From Phytophthora quininea (lineage: Eukaryota > Oomycota > Peronosporomycetes > Peronosporales > Peronosporaceae), in contig JAAVTG010000216.1 in assembly GCA_011947345.1 (NCBI GenBank), positions 39,734 through 103,733 on the forward strand: 64,000 nt of DNA, in the 5' to 3' direction. Shown here in pieces: positions 1-11,514 of the stretch (position 1 is its first letter; every line of letters begins with the position of its first letter). The notes under the pieces are model-generated. The model searched no databases. It was not told where the DNA came from and was given only the letters and a program-made list of their open reading frames with translations. Made by a program: the position numbers and the translations under genes.

Positions 1-616
1 GCGAGAGGCACCAGGAATTCCCGACCTTGAGGGTCTTCAAACAGCGATCGCACATTCACACCGCGGACTTTACCACCACTGACGAAAAGCGCAAGTTTCC
101 ACCATTGAACGTTGTTGTGTTTGAGGTACCACATGGTCAAGACGGACAAGAGCACTGCCCCTGCGAGAACCCGAGGACAACGTCGAACGGACCTAAACGG
201 CGGATCTCTTCGTCCAGACTCGCCATCGCCTGCTCGATGCCTCCATACGACAAAATCCACGTCGGGACTTGTCCGTCTTCGCTTGTACCGTCCGGACGGA
301 ATTTACTCCACGACTTGGCGTCGCTTTGAGGAAGAGGTTGACCGTCGGCCGAGTGCGGCTCGAACCACTCGTAGAACGGCGCGCTGTCTGCATATGCAGA
401 CTCGATCTTGGGGTCGATGGGGCCGCTCGCTTCAAACGTTCCGTTCAAAAAGACAAACTCGGCAGAGTCGCCCAAAGTCTCTCGGATCCCTCGCGTCTGG
501 TCGATCATCACCTGCTTGTTCGTTCGGAGACCGTGGAGACACAAAAAGCGGATCTTGTCGGACGCTGCCAGCGCTCGAGGAATCGCATGAGCAGGACGAG
601 GTAGATGATCTTCCAT
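1..616 (-). CDS. FSH-type serine hydrolase, copy A (3' end outside window, one frame break)
   Basis: Alpha/beta hydrolase of the FSH1 serine hydrolase family. ATG at 614-616 follows an N-terminal extension; the family opening CLHGLRTN comes next, then APFYEW and the nucleophile elbow GFSQG. The frame breaks right after GFSQG: on the minus strand a run of four G (158-161 on plus) is one base short of what would keep the frame. After that point the other frame continues with the family sequence LTMWYLKH and on past base 1, so the catalytic Asp and His lie outside the window. Substrate unknown; family members are small esterases or thioesterases. First of five same-strand paralogues, closest to copy B. 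The break may be an assembly error. Confidence 0.8.
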
Positions 617-1094
617 GACGACTCACTCAAAGGGTGTCGAAACGAAAGTGACGATTCAATCGGAAACATCTTATTTACCAGGACACAAGTCGATTTGTCG
701 TGGCCAGCCTCCTCCATGACGGTGGAGGTTTGGCACAAGCTAGTGAAGCCGGATGGCGAACCATTCAAGAGTTTACGGGTCAATGTCGCAGACGACAGCA
801 ATATTCAAGGCCGCTGCCAGGCGATTTTTGACAAGTACATTGGAACGCTTGAAAGACGAATCGACGGCAACTAGCGACCCGCTTGTCATGAAAACATTCG
901 TCTACGTCAGAGATAAAAACACGTTTTGCTATTGCTTGGACTGGAAATTGACAAAGAACAACGAGCGTCGGGAAGAGTTTTTCTCCATGAACCCGTGTGA
1001 CACACGAAAATGTAGTGGATACTCAGCTGGAGATGTTCATTGCTTGGTCGTTGTTTATTCATTGCCTGCGATCTGTGGACGCTTTGTCTGGTGA
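605..1094 (+). pseudogene. Relict Crinkler-type N-terminal (ubiquitin-like) domain
   Basis: Two overlapping plus-strand frames (605-874 and 753-1094) together show the spacing I associate with the oomycete Crinkler N-terminal domain: VWHKLVKPDGEPF, then about 60 residues later TFVYVRDKNTF, then CLVVVY in the position of the usual VVVP end. The frame changes near 860 and no C-terminal effector domain follows, so it is a decayed fragment. It lies opposite the gap between FSH copies A and B. A second relict with related motifs sits at 24475-25010 on the other strand. Assignment is from pattern memory only; it could be another oomycete module of similar fold. Confidence 0.42.
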
Positions 1095-1164
1095 ATTGCA
1101 AGACTTCAGCACCACCACATCGTTAGTGCTAGTGCGACTTCGAAAAGAAGAAAAAGGCTCCCAA

Positions 1165-2020
1165 TTACAGCCTCGCCACAGCCACTTGACCATCTTTGCG
1201 GCAGTGTTGCTTGATCACCCGAGCCAGCTTCGCGTAGAACCCTGTATTTGCCGACACTGATGGGAATTTATGCCCACCGTCGTGTTCAAACACCCACCGC
1301 TTGAATCCGTCCGATTCTTCCGTCCACGACTTGGACAATCGGTGCGACTCGTGGAAAAGCGGGTCGGTCTTCCCAATCAAATGAATGGAAGGCAGCGGCA
1401 CAGGCTTCCGACGACCAGACTCATCAACAAAGAGAGACTTGGCGTTCACGGCACTCACATCAACCCCACCGACACAAATCGCGAGCTTCCACCAACGCAC
1501 GTTGGTGTGTTTGAGGTACCACATCGTCATGATCGACAGCAAGGCCGCACCCTGGGAAAACCCAATGACGACGTCGAATGGACCGAGACGACGAATCTCT
1601 TGATCGAGTCTCTCCATGGACCGCTCCAGTCCTTTGTAGGATAAACTCCACGCATGCTCTTCTCCTTTATCGGCGCCGCTTTGTCGTCGCGCTTTGGCGG
1701 ACGACTCGGCGTCGTTGTAGAGCAGCGGACTCCCGTCAGCCAATTGGTTCTCAAACCACTCGTAGAACGGGGCACTGTCGGCGTACGCACTCGATCATCG
1801 GGTCGCTCAGTCCTTGGGCTTCGAACGTTCCGTTGAGAATGACGAACTCTGCCGAGTTGCCCAACGCAGTTCGGATGCCTCGCGTCTGGTCGACCATCAC
1901 TTGTTTGTTGGTGCGGAAGCCATGTAGACACAAGATGCGGATCTTCTCGCGTGGTTGCAATGCACGTGGAGTCACAGCAGCAGGGACTGGAAGCTTGTCA
2001 CCGTTGTGGATCGACGTCAT
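1165..2020 (-). CDS. FSH-type serine hydrolase, copy B (one frame break)
   Basis: ATG at 2018-2020. N-terminal part (2020 to about 1785) has ILCLHGFRTNKQVM; the C-terminal part (1743 to 1165) has GFSQGAALL, SIHLIGKTD (catalytic Asp region) and EHDGGHKFP (catalytic His). The two parts are in different frames: near 1785, after the residues DPMIE, the spacing is 1 base (or 2 missing) off compared with copy A. All three catalytic elements are present. Most like copy A (TMWYLKH and WWKLA shared). Small predicted intracellular esterase or thioesterase, no signal peptide seen. Break type differs from the homopolymer pattern elsewhere, so real decay is possible. Confidence 0.8.
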
Positions 2021-2162
2021 GTCGGACTCGAAGAAAATTGTCGACTGAGCAACTCCTGGCGGATACTTCAAGGTTGACGCAACACGTCATCCTGATAATT
2101 GTTTGCTCGGGTCAACTCAATTCGTTAAGCGGAACACGTTCATTTTCTAAGGGGTTTTAGCT

Positions 2163-2939
2163 CTACAACCTCGCGGTTGAGCTCTGACGTGTGTCCTCAA
2201 AGTACTGCCAGATCGTTCTGGCCAAAAGGTTATAAAACTCTTTGTGTCGAGCTGGAGTGGGGAATTTGTGGCCGCCGTCGTGTTCCAGCAGAAGTCTCTT
2301 CATGGGACTGCCCTTGACATCCTCCTCGTACATCTCCATGAGTCGTAGCGACTGCTTGTACAACGAGTCTTTCTTGCCAGCTAGGTGGATAGACGGGAAC
2401 GGCACCAGCAGCTTCTCTCCGTCGTTAGTCTCGAACAGTTCTCGGATGTTGATTCCTTGCGGGTTCACGCCACAGACACACAGCAGGAGCTTCCACCAGC
2501 GCTTGTTGGCCTTGCGGAGGTACCACATGGACAACAATGTCAACATAATGGAGCCCTGACTGAACCCCACGGCCAGATCGAAGTCCCCGAGCCGCTTGAG
2601 CTGCTCGTCCATGTACTCGAAGCTCTGGTCGATGTCGGTGAACTCGAGACACCACCGCTTGGTGGTGCCGCTTGGAACGCCTTCCTCGCCTTCGATCACG
2701 TTTCGCTCCTCCTTCTCTAAGGACCGAGCTTCCCACCACTCGTAGAATGGGGCCGTGTCCCCAAACAGCTTTTCGATGATCGCATCGGTGGGGCCGCGAG
2801 CTTCAAATGGGGCGTTGAGGAACACAAACTCGGCGTCAGGGCCCAATGCGTCTCGCAATCCTTGCGTTTGGCTCTCCATCACTTGGCGGTTGGTGCGGAA
2901 GCCGTGCAGACACAGCACGCGGAGCTTCGGACGTGTCAT
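2163..2939 (-). CDS. FSH-type serine hydrolase, copy C (intact)
   Basis: A single open frame of about 258 aa from ATG at 2937-2939 to a stop at 2163; an upstream in-frame extension to 2999 exists but MTRPKLRVLCLHGFRTN aligns with the starts of the other copies. Motifs in order: CLHGFRTN near residue 10, PFEARGPTD, APFYEWWE, GFSQG with nucleophile Ser127, HLAGKKD (acid) and EHDGGHKFP (His). Length fits the FSH1 family. It is the cleanest member of the array and serves as the reference for the broken copies. Substrate unknown. No intron. Confidence 0.9.
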   Translation of the reverse strand: MTRPKLRVLCLHGFRTNRQVMESQTQGLRDALGPDAEFVFLNAPFEARGPTDAIIEKLFGDTAPFYEWWEARSLEKEERNVIEGEEGVPSGTTKRWCLEFTDIDQSFEYMDEQLKRLGDFDLAVGFSQGSIMLTLLSMWYLRKANKRWWKLLLCVCGVNPQGINIRELFETNDGEKLLVPFPSIHLAGKKDSLYKQSLRLMEMYEEDVKGSPMKRLLLEHDGGHKFPTPARHKEFYNLLARTIWQYFEDTRQSSTARL

Positions 2940-3063
2940 CGTGACTTGTCGACTGAAGTGTATCGGAGCTCGTCGACTTTTGTTTGACGTATGCAACAAA
3001 GATATATAATTGTTCGTAAACTTGTATACGAAAAAAGATGTCGAATGATTGCTACAGTTGAAG

Positions 3064-3780
3064 TCATTGACAGTGCTGAAGGATCATGCTGGAGATCTGG
3101 CTGTACAGCTCTGGATAACGTTTCGCGGACGGGAATCGGTGGCCGCTGTCGTGCTCGAACACAAACTTGCGGACGTCGGAGTCTGGCGGCTGGTCTGCGT
3201 ACAGCTCGGCGTGTTCGCAGCAGGTTTCGTAGTACTGGTCCTTCTTGCCGATGAGGTGGATGGACGGGATCGGCACGCGGTTGGGAGATCCGTCGGCGTT
3301 TTCAAACAACGGACGCAGCCCCACGTCTCGCACTCGAGTACCAGAGCAAATGACGTTGCACTTCCAGTACTGCTCGTTGCGATGGTGGAGGTAATACATG
3401 GACAGCGCCGTGAGCATCTGACCGCCCTGCGAGAAGCCGATGGCTGCGTCAAACGGTCCGTGGTCTCGTAGCTGCTTGTCGACGTGCTCGACGACCCGAT
3501 CGAATCCGACGTACTGGTGATACCAGCCGTGGTCGCTGCCGTCCGGTTGGCGCTCGAGCTTGGTGACGTGGCCCCACTCGTAGAACGGCGCGTCCTGGTT
3601 GTACAGCCGCTCGATGACTTCATCTGAAGGTCCTCGCGCTTCGAAAGGGGCGGTGGCGAATACGAACTCGGCGTAAGGATCCATCACGCTTCGTAGAGCT
3701 TGGGTCTGGTCCTGCATGACCTTGACATTGGTGCGGTATCCGTGCAAGCAGAGGATACGGAGCTTCTTGGACAGGGCCAT
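3064..3780 (-). CDS. FSH-type serine hydrolase, copy D (intact)
   Basis: About 238 aa in one frame; the first true ATG is at 3778-3780. Carries CLHGYRTN, PFEARGPSD, APFYEWG, GFSQGG with Ser117, HLIGKKD and EHDSGHRFP, so the full Ser-Asp-His set is present. The N-terminal half is closest to copy E (shared KVMQDQT/KIMQDQT and GWYH). Separated from copy C by about 120 bp and from copy E by about 115 bp, each with room for its own promoter. Predicted soluble hydrolase of unknown substrate. Confidence 0.9.
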   Translation of the reverse strand: MALSKKLRILCLHGYRTNVKVMQDQTQALRSVMDPYAEFVFATAPFEARGPSDEVIERLYNQDAPFYEWGHVTKLERQPDGSDHGWYHQYVGFDRVVEHVDKQLRDHGPFDAAIGFSQGGQMLTALSMYYLHHRNEQYWKCNVICSGTRVRDVGLRPLFENADGSPNRVPIPSIHLIGKKDQYYETCCEHAELYADQPPDSDVRKFVFEHDSGHRFPSAKRYPELYSQISSMILQHCQ

Positions 3781-3896
3781 CACGCCTCAGCTGCCACGAA
3801 GACGATGACGAAGTGAGGGGGCGGATTCGCAAAGGTCTTCAACGACAGTGAAGCATCACCATCTTCACAACAGTGCTTTGGTCTTAGCTACCAGCT

Positions 3897-4639
3897 CTAC
3901 TTGCAATGCTGTCGGATAATCTGCGCGATATCCTCGTAAAGTTTCTCGTGCCGCTCGCCAGAAGGGAAGCGATGGCCAGTGTCGTGTTCGAACACAAACT
4001 TGTCTCGAGCGGCGCCTTCCGGATGGTCCTCGTACATGTCCACCATGTCGTAGCTGGGTTGGCGCCACTTGTCCGTCTTGCCGATGATGTGGATCGACGG
4101 GAACGGCACCAGTCGAGGCGTTCTGTCGGGAAGTTCAAACAGCGGACGCAGCGCTGCTCCGCGCACTCGCGGGCCGCACACACAGACGCAGCACTTCCAC
4201 CAGCGAACATTCCGCTTCTGCAGGTACCACATCGCCAGCGCCGTCATCATCTGAGCCCCTGGGAGAAGCCCACGACGGCGTCAATTGGCCCGAGCGTCGG
4301 CAGCTGCTCGTCCATGTAGGCAACGGTGGTGTCCCAATCCACGTAGTCGTGGTACCAACCGTTGTCCGTGTACACGATCTCCTGCGTGCACGGGTCGTGC
4401 ACGTGCGGCCTCTCTCGGTCCACAAAGCTGCCCCACTCGTAGAACGGCTTGTCGTCCTGGTAGAGTTTCTCAATCACATCGTCGGACGGTCCGCGAGCTT
4501 CGATCGGTCCGTTCAGGAAGAGGAACTCGGCGTGCGGCTCCAGCGCTTTCCGCAGTCCACGAGTCTGGTCCTGCATGATCTTGGCGTTGGTGCGGTATCC
4601 GTGCATGCACAAGATCCGGAGCTTCTTGGCGGCGGTCAT
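3897..4639 (-). CDS. FSH-type serine hydrolase, copy E (one frame break at GFSQG)
   Basis: ATG at 4637-4639. N-terminal part (4639-4247) runs from ILCMHGYRTN through PIEARGPSD and KPFYEWG to GFSQG, then loses frame; the C-terminal part (4250-3897) continues with TALAMWYL, HIIGKTD and EHDTGHRFP. The break is a run of four G (4256-4259 on plus) one base short, at exactly the same motif as in copy A. Removing that one-base problem gives a full-length family member. Paralogue of D. Probably an intact gene with a sequencing error, though real inactivation at the nucleophile elbow cannot be excluded from sequence alone. Confidence 0.82.
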
Positions 4640-5035
4640 GGCGACGGAGCAGTTCGGAGGTGGAGCAGGTAAAGTGTGTCAATTGTTTGACGTAATCGTT
4701 GAACAGTTCCCTTGAGTTAGTGGCTCTACGAATCAAAAGTACTGAAACGAGGTTAAGTTGAAGTGGTGATTGACCAAGTGCGCTTCAGATGTAGCAGGAT
4801 TGACACGAACGCAGCAAGTTTGGAGAAGGTAGTGGCTCCTGGCGGTATCTACTAGCACCGAAGAAAACTTGCCACGCTGCAAGAACTAATAGGTGCAATT
4901 ATATTCGAAGCCACGTCTGAGCAATGGTCTCGTGGAACGGTTTGCCTGCTACTCGGTACAAACTCCGCTGTCATTCCCCAATTCGCTTCATCCCGTTCGT
5001 CACGACCGTGCTCAGCTCTCTCCTTTGTCGACACT
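4640..5035. other. Intergenic, no gene seen
   Basis: Between the start of hydrolase E (minus) and the membrane protein (plus), so it should hold two divergent promoters. No repeat, RNA gene or convincing ORF was recognised. Confidence 0.5.
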
Positions 5036-5455
5036 ATGGACAGGTCTGGTCTACTAGCTTCTCGCATCGACGCGCTCTCCATCATTGGGTTTGGCCTTGT
5101 TACTTCTCTACTCGAAGGAACACCGGCACAAGGAGTGACGTACTCGATTGTACTGACGGGGTCGGCCAACATCTACGCCATCGGCGCCACCGTACTCACG
5201 CTTCGAGATATCTTTCTGGATGACAGCGTCGAGCAGCACTTGCGGCTGTTCATTCTGGGTCTTCTGGTCATGACGATCACCACGAGCACGCTATCATTGC
5301 TGTCTCTGCTTTCGACTGTGGGCGAGCAAGGCATTCCGCCCAGCCTTCGCCACGGCGGGCCTCGTTGTGATCACAGCGACGCTGGGTTTTGGTCTTGCCG
5401 AGCTGCACTTGATGTACTCGATCGGTTGCGATGACCCGCAATTCAAGAGTGCAGC

Positions 5456-5838
5456 TGTGACAGGATCATGATGAAGCCAGGAGCAAGAAGCAACGGACGA
5501 GTACCCAGAGGAGCAGATGCTCGGGATAAACCAATAAGCGGCCATTTTAACAAGGCGTAAGATTAGTATGGAGTAGCGAGTGCGGAAAGAATGAGGCTCA
5601 AGTCGAAGCACCGAACGGAGCGGCGACTCGTCCCATTCATTCTTGAATCAACCAAAGACAAAACAAGTCTTCACTGCTCTGGCCAAGCAGACGTGTGATT
5701 CTTCTAAGACCTCTAAGACTGAGCGAGAACGCGCACGACTCAACAATTAAATAAACGACCTGCTTCCTCTTAAGTGCTACCAAGATCCTCGTTAGTCAGA
5801 GCTCCGGCTACACCGCGAGCTCTGCTAACTTCGTGACA
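5456..5838 (+). repeat. Left LTR of gypsy 1
   Basis: 383 bp direct repeat of 11129-11514, TG...CA ends. Contains a pyrimidine-flanked CATTC motif near 5635 that resembles the oomycete initiator, and the motif ACAAGTCTTCACT at 5663-5675 that recurs at 23983 and 27179. Confidence 0.9.
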
Positions 5839-5944
5839 TAGTAGACCTTGATGGCAATGTCAACACGAAGCACTGCTCGGCGTGTCCTGAGGAGTAACAC
5901 GGCACGGGCTCGCAGAGTGTTGGAGCTCTAGAACGGCGAAGAAG

Positions 5945-7160
5945 ATGTCGGAACTCGATGTCCCAGACTGGATCAATTGGAGGCTAATATAGTGGGCATG
6001 CGGCAAGAAGTGACAGCTTCGCAGGAAAGTTTGAGACTGGAAGTTACAGCTGCCATGGCGAACCTCGGCGACAATATTGCTGCTGAGATGCTGGAGCTCC
6101 AAGACCATTTGGCGAACTTGGTGCAAGGGCTGACGAACATGTCGACGACCCTGAATCAAACACAAACGATGGCACAAGCGGCTTGGCAAATGGCTGCTGA
6201 AGCTCGAGATTCCGTGATGCATCTGCCGACAACTACCCATCAATCAACAGCAACAGCGACATCGCTGCAGAATACTGTGAGCGCTTTTGCTTCCCCTCCG
6301 CTGAATGAAGATGTGAACATGGTGTCAACAAGTGCACTGACGCTCTCCTCGACGGAACCACGACTTCGCAAGATGGATTCGAGCCCTCCGCATTATGATG
6401 GTCAGATTGACGGGATAAAGCTGAACAGCTTCATTTTTCAGTTTGAGACCTACTTCAAGCAAAAAGGATACAACCTTGAGCTGCATGATAACTTCGTTTG
6501 CGAAGAGCTGAGCCAATGCGTCCGTAGTACAGCTGCGACTTGGTACGAACGCTACATGACGGATGAGACCAGTGTCAAATTGTGGAGTGTAATGAAAGAA
6601 GCGATGAAACTTGAATTTCGCGAGCCAAACTTTGACGACAAACTGCGCAACCAGCTCTTGACAATTCGGCAAACTGGAGGGTTTTCCGGCTACGTTTCTA
6701 AGTTTCGCAAGCTGCAAGGAATAGTAAAGCTCGATGAACTAACTGCTGTGAACCTCTTCGTCAATGGCTTGACAAATGATGACATGAAGATAGCTATAAC
6801 GCGGAAGCAGCTGCCAACGTTGGCAGTCGCCGTGAATGAAGGCTTTCTAGAGTGGAGTGTTTAACAGAAAACTACCTCAGCTCAACAATCTGAGAGCTCC
6901 ACCGCGAAAAAAGTCGTGGAACTGCGGCGAAAGCCAACCGTGGTGGCTTAACACCTAAGTCTGGTAAAAGCGGAAATTCTGCAGGAAATAAGCAAGCAGA
7001 GCTGGGCCGGGGAAATCGATCAGCTGTATCGCTTTGCGGGCATTGTCAGCGAGGGTTCCACCGCGAAGATAACTGCTGGGTCAAACACCCAGAGAAGAAG
7101 CCCCCGCTGTGCAGAAAAAACAGCAGTTGCATCAACAGATATGCGCTCTGGTGGAGACGC
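5945..7160 (+). CDS. Gag of gypsy 1 (broken frame)
   Basis: The likely start is ATG 5945 (MSELDVPD), one base out of frame with the main ORF 5977-6864, whose first codon is TTG. The main ORF contains a coiled-coil-like N-terminus and the retrotransposon gag core (FIFQFETYFKQKGY, ATWYERYMT, FSGYVSKFRKLQ). After the stop near 6864 another frame holds a CCHC zinc knuckle at 7035-7076, C-x2-C-x4-H-x4-C. Gag forms the particle and binds the element RNA. At least two frame breaks. Confidence 0.78.
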
Positions 7161-7263
7161 TAATGGTTAGCGATGAACAGCCTCGAAGCTCGTCGACAAC
7201 CAAGGAGCACCGAAACTAAAAGATCCACTAGAGGTCGAGCACTCTGGGGGACGTAGTGATGAG

Positions 7264-10200
7264 TTGCTCGACCCACTCTGTGGTGTGGAGTCTCAATTAC
7301 GTGACGTGACAATTAATGATGAAGACGACTGTGAAAACCAAGAAACATTTCCATTTAAGCGTTCATATTTTTGTCTGCTTCATGTTCGGAACACGGTGCA
7401 TTATTCGGTGCAGGATATTTGCATCTTAAACTCCAACTTTATCGATAGTGGTGCTACGATGGATGGAGTCAGCCCAGACTTTTGCACGGCGAATAACTTG
7501 TGGGATAAAGTCGTCGACCACCACAAGTTGATGGAGGTAACGCTAGCTGCCAAGCAGAAGATATTAGTCCCCATCAAGACAGTCAAGCTCACTATTTACA
7601 TGGATCAATTCAAGCCGTACGTTAATGACTTTCTAGTCATTGATGTACCAGAAAAACAAGATATTCTTCTTGGTATTCCGTGGTTAAAGAAGTAAACCCC
7701 GACATCGACTGGGTGGAAGAAAAGTGAGGCCACGCTTGCAACCCGATGCCAAGGTGAATGAAGAAAATCTAGTAGCAAAAGAAGAGTCAAAAGCGGGACG
7801 TGAAAACACCGCACAAACCAAATCACCCGGCAGTGAAGGTAGGAGGTGAGCGACATCCTATTTCACAGCGGCATTCGGAAGATAAAAACATCAACCTTTT
7901 CACAGGCGGATACTTTTCGGCTCAAAGCGGAACAACAAAGTACGTCACTGGGAAACAATTCCGGGGATGCTGAAAAAGCCGAAGGATATCGAGTGTGTAT
8001 TTGTGATAAGGCCAGCAACAGAAAAAGAGGCAAAACAAAGAGAAGAACCGGTTGGCTTAGACAGCTATCGAGGTCATCCTGTATATCCTGTTTTGCTACA
8101 GCATCAAGGCGTGTTTCAGCAGAAGTTGCCGTCTTGCTTACCAGCTCGCGAGCATGGCGAGCATCAAATGGAGGTGGATACAAGGGAACCGATATTCCGG
8201 CGACAATGGCGACAGTCACCCGCTCAAGAACGGGCAATAAGGGACTGGGTCGACGAAATGCTGGCTGCCGGGCTAATTCGCCCGTCAACTTCTCCCCACG
8301 GGGCCCCCACATTCTGCGTAAAAAGCCCGTGGGTTGGAGGATAGTCCATGACTACAGGGCCATGAACTCGCACACTATACAACGTACGTTACCCATGCCT
8401 CGCAAGGACACGATTATCGAGAAGATGCAAGGATCGTACTGGTATTCGTGCATGGACTTATTGAGTGGATACTATCAATTTTGCATGAGAGATGGAGATG
8501 TGCCATTTACTGCTTTTCAGACTGCCGATGGATCCTACGAGTATCTGGTCCCCCAGGGGTTATCGAACGCACCTGCTACATTCAATGAAGGAATTCGAAG
8601 AGCGTTAAAGGATCTAAGTGATATTTGCCAGTCTTACTTTGATGATATCTATATCTACACGAGATCGAGCTCGCTAAAAGACCATTTGGCGGCGCTCGAC
8701 CGAGTTCTAACGCGGCTGGAAAAGCACAAACTCTACGTTATGCTTTCGAAATGCGTGTTCTGCTCGGATGAGATTCCCTGCTTAGGAGATTATGTCGGCA
8801 GAGAAGGCGTAAGAATCGATCCAAAGAAAGTCACCATTCTTCATGACTGGCCATTGCCACGGACCCGGAGCGAACTGCAGTTGTTCTTGGGTACTGCGGC
8901 ATACGTACAACGATTTTGTCGCGACTTTGCGTCCGATGCTGGTCCTTTATTTGGCATGTTGAAGGGGCCAAGCAAGCGAGCCATCAGCTGGACGGATGAA
9001 CTTCGTGCGCATTTTCAAGCGCTCAAGCAAAAATTGGCTCAACTCCGGTGCTATCAATTCCGGATTTTAACAAACCATTTAGTTTGCGAATGGACGCGAG
9101 TGATCAGGCCATTGGTGGGGTTCTCATCCAAGAGGAAGTTAACGGAGATGAAGTAGTGGAAAGACCTGTAGCCTTTGGAGGCAGAAAATATGAAGACGCC
9201 GAGAAGAACTACTCTATTCGCGAGAGGAGTTACTGGCAATCCTATTCGGGCTTCGATTGCGAAGAGTGTATCTTCTCGACAAGCCTTTCGTCGTCGAGAC
9301 AGACCACCGCTCGCTAGAAACTCTGTTTACCCAGAAGACGATATCGCGTCGCGTGGCTCGGTGGTATGATGAGCTCAGCGAGTACCCTATTAAATTTCGC
9401 TACATACCGGGCAGTGAAAAGATTGTCGCTGATGGGATATCCCGCCGACCAGACTTTATGGAGCATGAACTCGTAACTCCCGCGGCTATCAGTACAAGAA
9501 AACAAGTACAGGAGCGTGTGGAAAATGACTTAGCAAGCCTGGTGGAGGAAGCGGTAAGCCGGATTAATAAAGATCAGTTCACAGCTGAATTAAAACAGCA
9601 GCTCAGTGGTGACAACCAGAAAATCAAGACAGCAATTCGACACTTAGGAAGATACAGCATGTGTAATAAGCAGATATTGTACCGAGCGCCATGCGATGAA
9701 CAATCACGACTTGTTCTGCCCAACATTGGTGAAATTATTGATTCTCTTCTGTACGAATTTCACGACGTGAAGTGTTATGGACATCCTGGAGTTGATAGAA
9801 CGTTACGGTTGGTGGAAAAAGCTTACTATTGGCGTAACTTGGAGCGGTCCGTACGAGCGTATGTTCGATCCTGCGAAGTTTGTCAGCGCACGAAAGGACG
9901 AACTACGAAGCCCCGGGACTGCTACGATCCCATCCATTCCAACAGCAAGATGGACGCATCTTGCAATGGACTTTATCGTTGCGCTACCAGAAACAAAGTC
10001 AGGGTACGATACAATCATGGTCGTGATCGATCGATTAACCAAAAGGGCGCATTTCCTACCAACAACAACGAATGCCACGACACTTGAAACAGCTACCTTG
10101 TACCGAGACCGCGTGTTTGTGCTGCATGGAATACCAGAAGAGATATTATCAGATCGAGACCCAAAGTTTACTTCTGAGCTATGGATAAATCTGTGTGCAA

Positions 10201-11060
10201 TGCTTGGCACGCGTCAGAAGCTGACCGCAGCTTTCCGACAACAAGCGAATGGAGTAACAGAGCGGGTCAATCAAACTATTGAGAATTTTCTGCGTGCATT
10301 TAGCAATAGTAACAGCGATGATTGGGATGAACTGTTATCGCTAGCGGAGTTTGCTTACAACTCGCGTTACCAAGCGTCTATTCAGATGTCTCCCTTCACA
10401 GCTGACTTGGGATATCTGCCGATGACACCAATCTCTCTGCGAACGCTACAACAAGATAACTCGGTGACGGCTCGTGCTAATAGTACCCTAGGTAAAGAAT
10501 TCATCGAAGCCCAACAAGACTTGCTAGCCACAGCAAGACGAGCCTTGCAGTCGTCACAGGATCGCATGAGTCACATCTATGATCAACATAGACCAATCCA
10601 GCAGTTTGCTGTCGGCGACCTCGTACTATTGTCTACTGCAAATTTGGCTACATTTCATGCTGGCACAACAAAAGAAGTTGGGGCCGAGGTGGATTGGTCC
10701 ATATGCAGTTGATGAACAAGTTGGACACGATTACTACCGACTGGAACTACCAACTCGAGTGAAATTCCACCCCGTCTTTCATACATCAATGTTAAAGCCA
10801 TACGTGCCTAGTGACCGGCCAGATCAGACGATTTTCAAGTTGCGATTGCCTGATGGTAGTGAGGAGAGTTGGTTGAGGATATTGTCGGCTGCCGAAAACG
10901 AAAAGGCAAGCAAGAATATCGCGTGAAGTGGATAGGACAAGCAGAACTAACATGGGAACCTCTCGAAAACCTGCAATACGTCCTCGATTTGGTCAATCGA
11001 TATTACCTAAAACTCAAGACCCAGAGAAAACAGAAAACAAAGAAACGACAGCAACAGTAA
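7264..11060 (+). CDS. Pol of gypsy 1: protease, RT, RNase H, integrase, chromodomain (several frame breaks)
   Basis: Protease 7264-7695 with active-site DSGAT and ILLGIPWL. Reverse transcriptase about 7960-9050 with WRIVHDYRAMN, PQGLSNAPATFN and catalytic SYFDDI. RNase H about 9060-9480 with LRMDASDQAIGG and VETDHRSLE. Integrase about 9650-10640: HHCC finger ending SCEVCQRTK, then MDFIV, SDRDPKF and NGVTERVNQ, the expected D-D-E order. A chromodomain closes the polyprotein at about 10870-11020 (EYRVKWIGQAELTWEPLENL). Frame changes occur near 8340, 9050, 9250, 9900 and 10660, so as written it cannot make a full polyprotein; several may be one-base assembly errors. Confidence 0.85.
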
Positions 11061-11128
11061 GGATTTCTCTTGGCGGTGGGAATATCAAGAGGTCATGCCA
11101 AATTAAGACCTTCTCTTGGAGGAGGGAG

Positions 11129-11514
11129 TGTGACAAAATCATGATGAAGCCAGGAGCAAGAAGCAACGGACGAGTACCCAGAGGAGCAGATGCTCGGGAT
11201 AAACCAATGACAAGCGGCCATTTTAACAAGGCGTAAGATTAGTATGGAGTAGCGAGTGCGGAAAGAATGAGGTTCAAGTCGAAGCACCGAACGGAGCGGC
11301 GACTCGTCCCATTCATTCTTGAATCAACCAAAGACAAAACAAGTCTTCACTGCTCTGGCCAAGCAGACGTGTGATTCTTCTAAGACCTCTAAGACTGAGC
11401 GAGAACGCGCACGACTCAACAATTAAATAAACGACCTGCTTCCTCTTAAGTGCTACCAAGATCCTCGTTAGTCAGAGCTCCGGCTACACCGCGAGCTCTG
11501 CTAACTTCGTGACA
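11129..11514 (+). repeat. Right LTR of gypsy 1
   Basis: 386 bp direct repeat of 5456-5838; differs by a 3-bp insertion near 11210 and about three substitutions. Preceded by the purine run GGAGGAGGGAG, the likely plus-strand primer. Confidence 0.9.

Larger units (their letters stand above)
5456..11514 (+). mobile_element. Ty3/gypsy chromovirus 1 (complete, LTR to LTR)
   Basis: Bounded by LTRs of 383 and 386 bp starting TGTGACA and ending CGTGACA. Internal region carries gag with a zinc knuckle, protease, reverse transcriptase, RNase H, integrase and a terminal chromodomain, in the order of chromoviruses. A polypurine stretch (about 11117-11128) precedes the right LTR. Comparing the LTRs by eye I see three substitutions and one 3-bp indel, so it is fairly young but not brand new. 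Flanks GCAGC (left) and ATAGC (right) look like a 5-bp target duplication with two changes. Inserted in sense orientation inside the membrane-protein gene. Confidence 0.9.
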
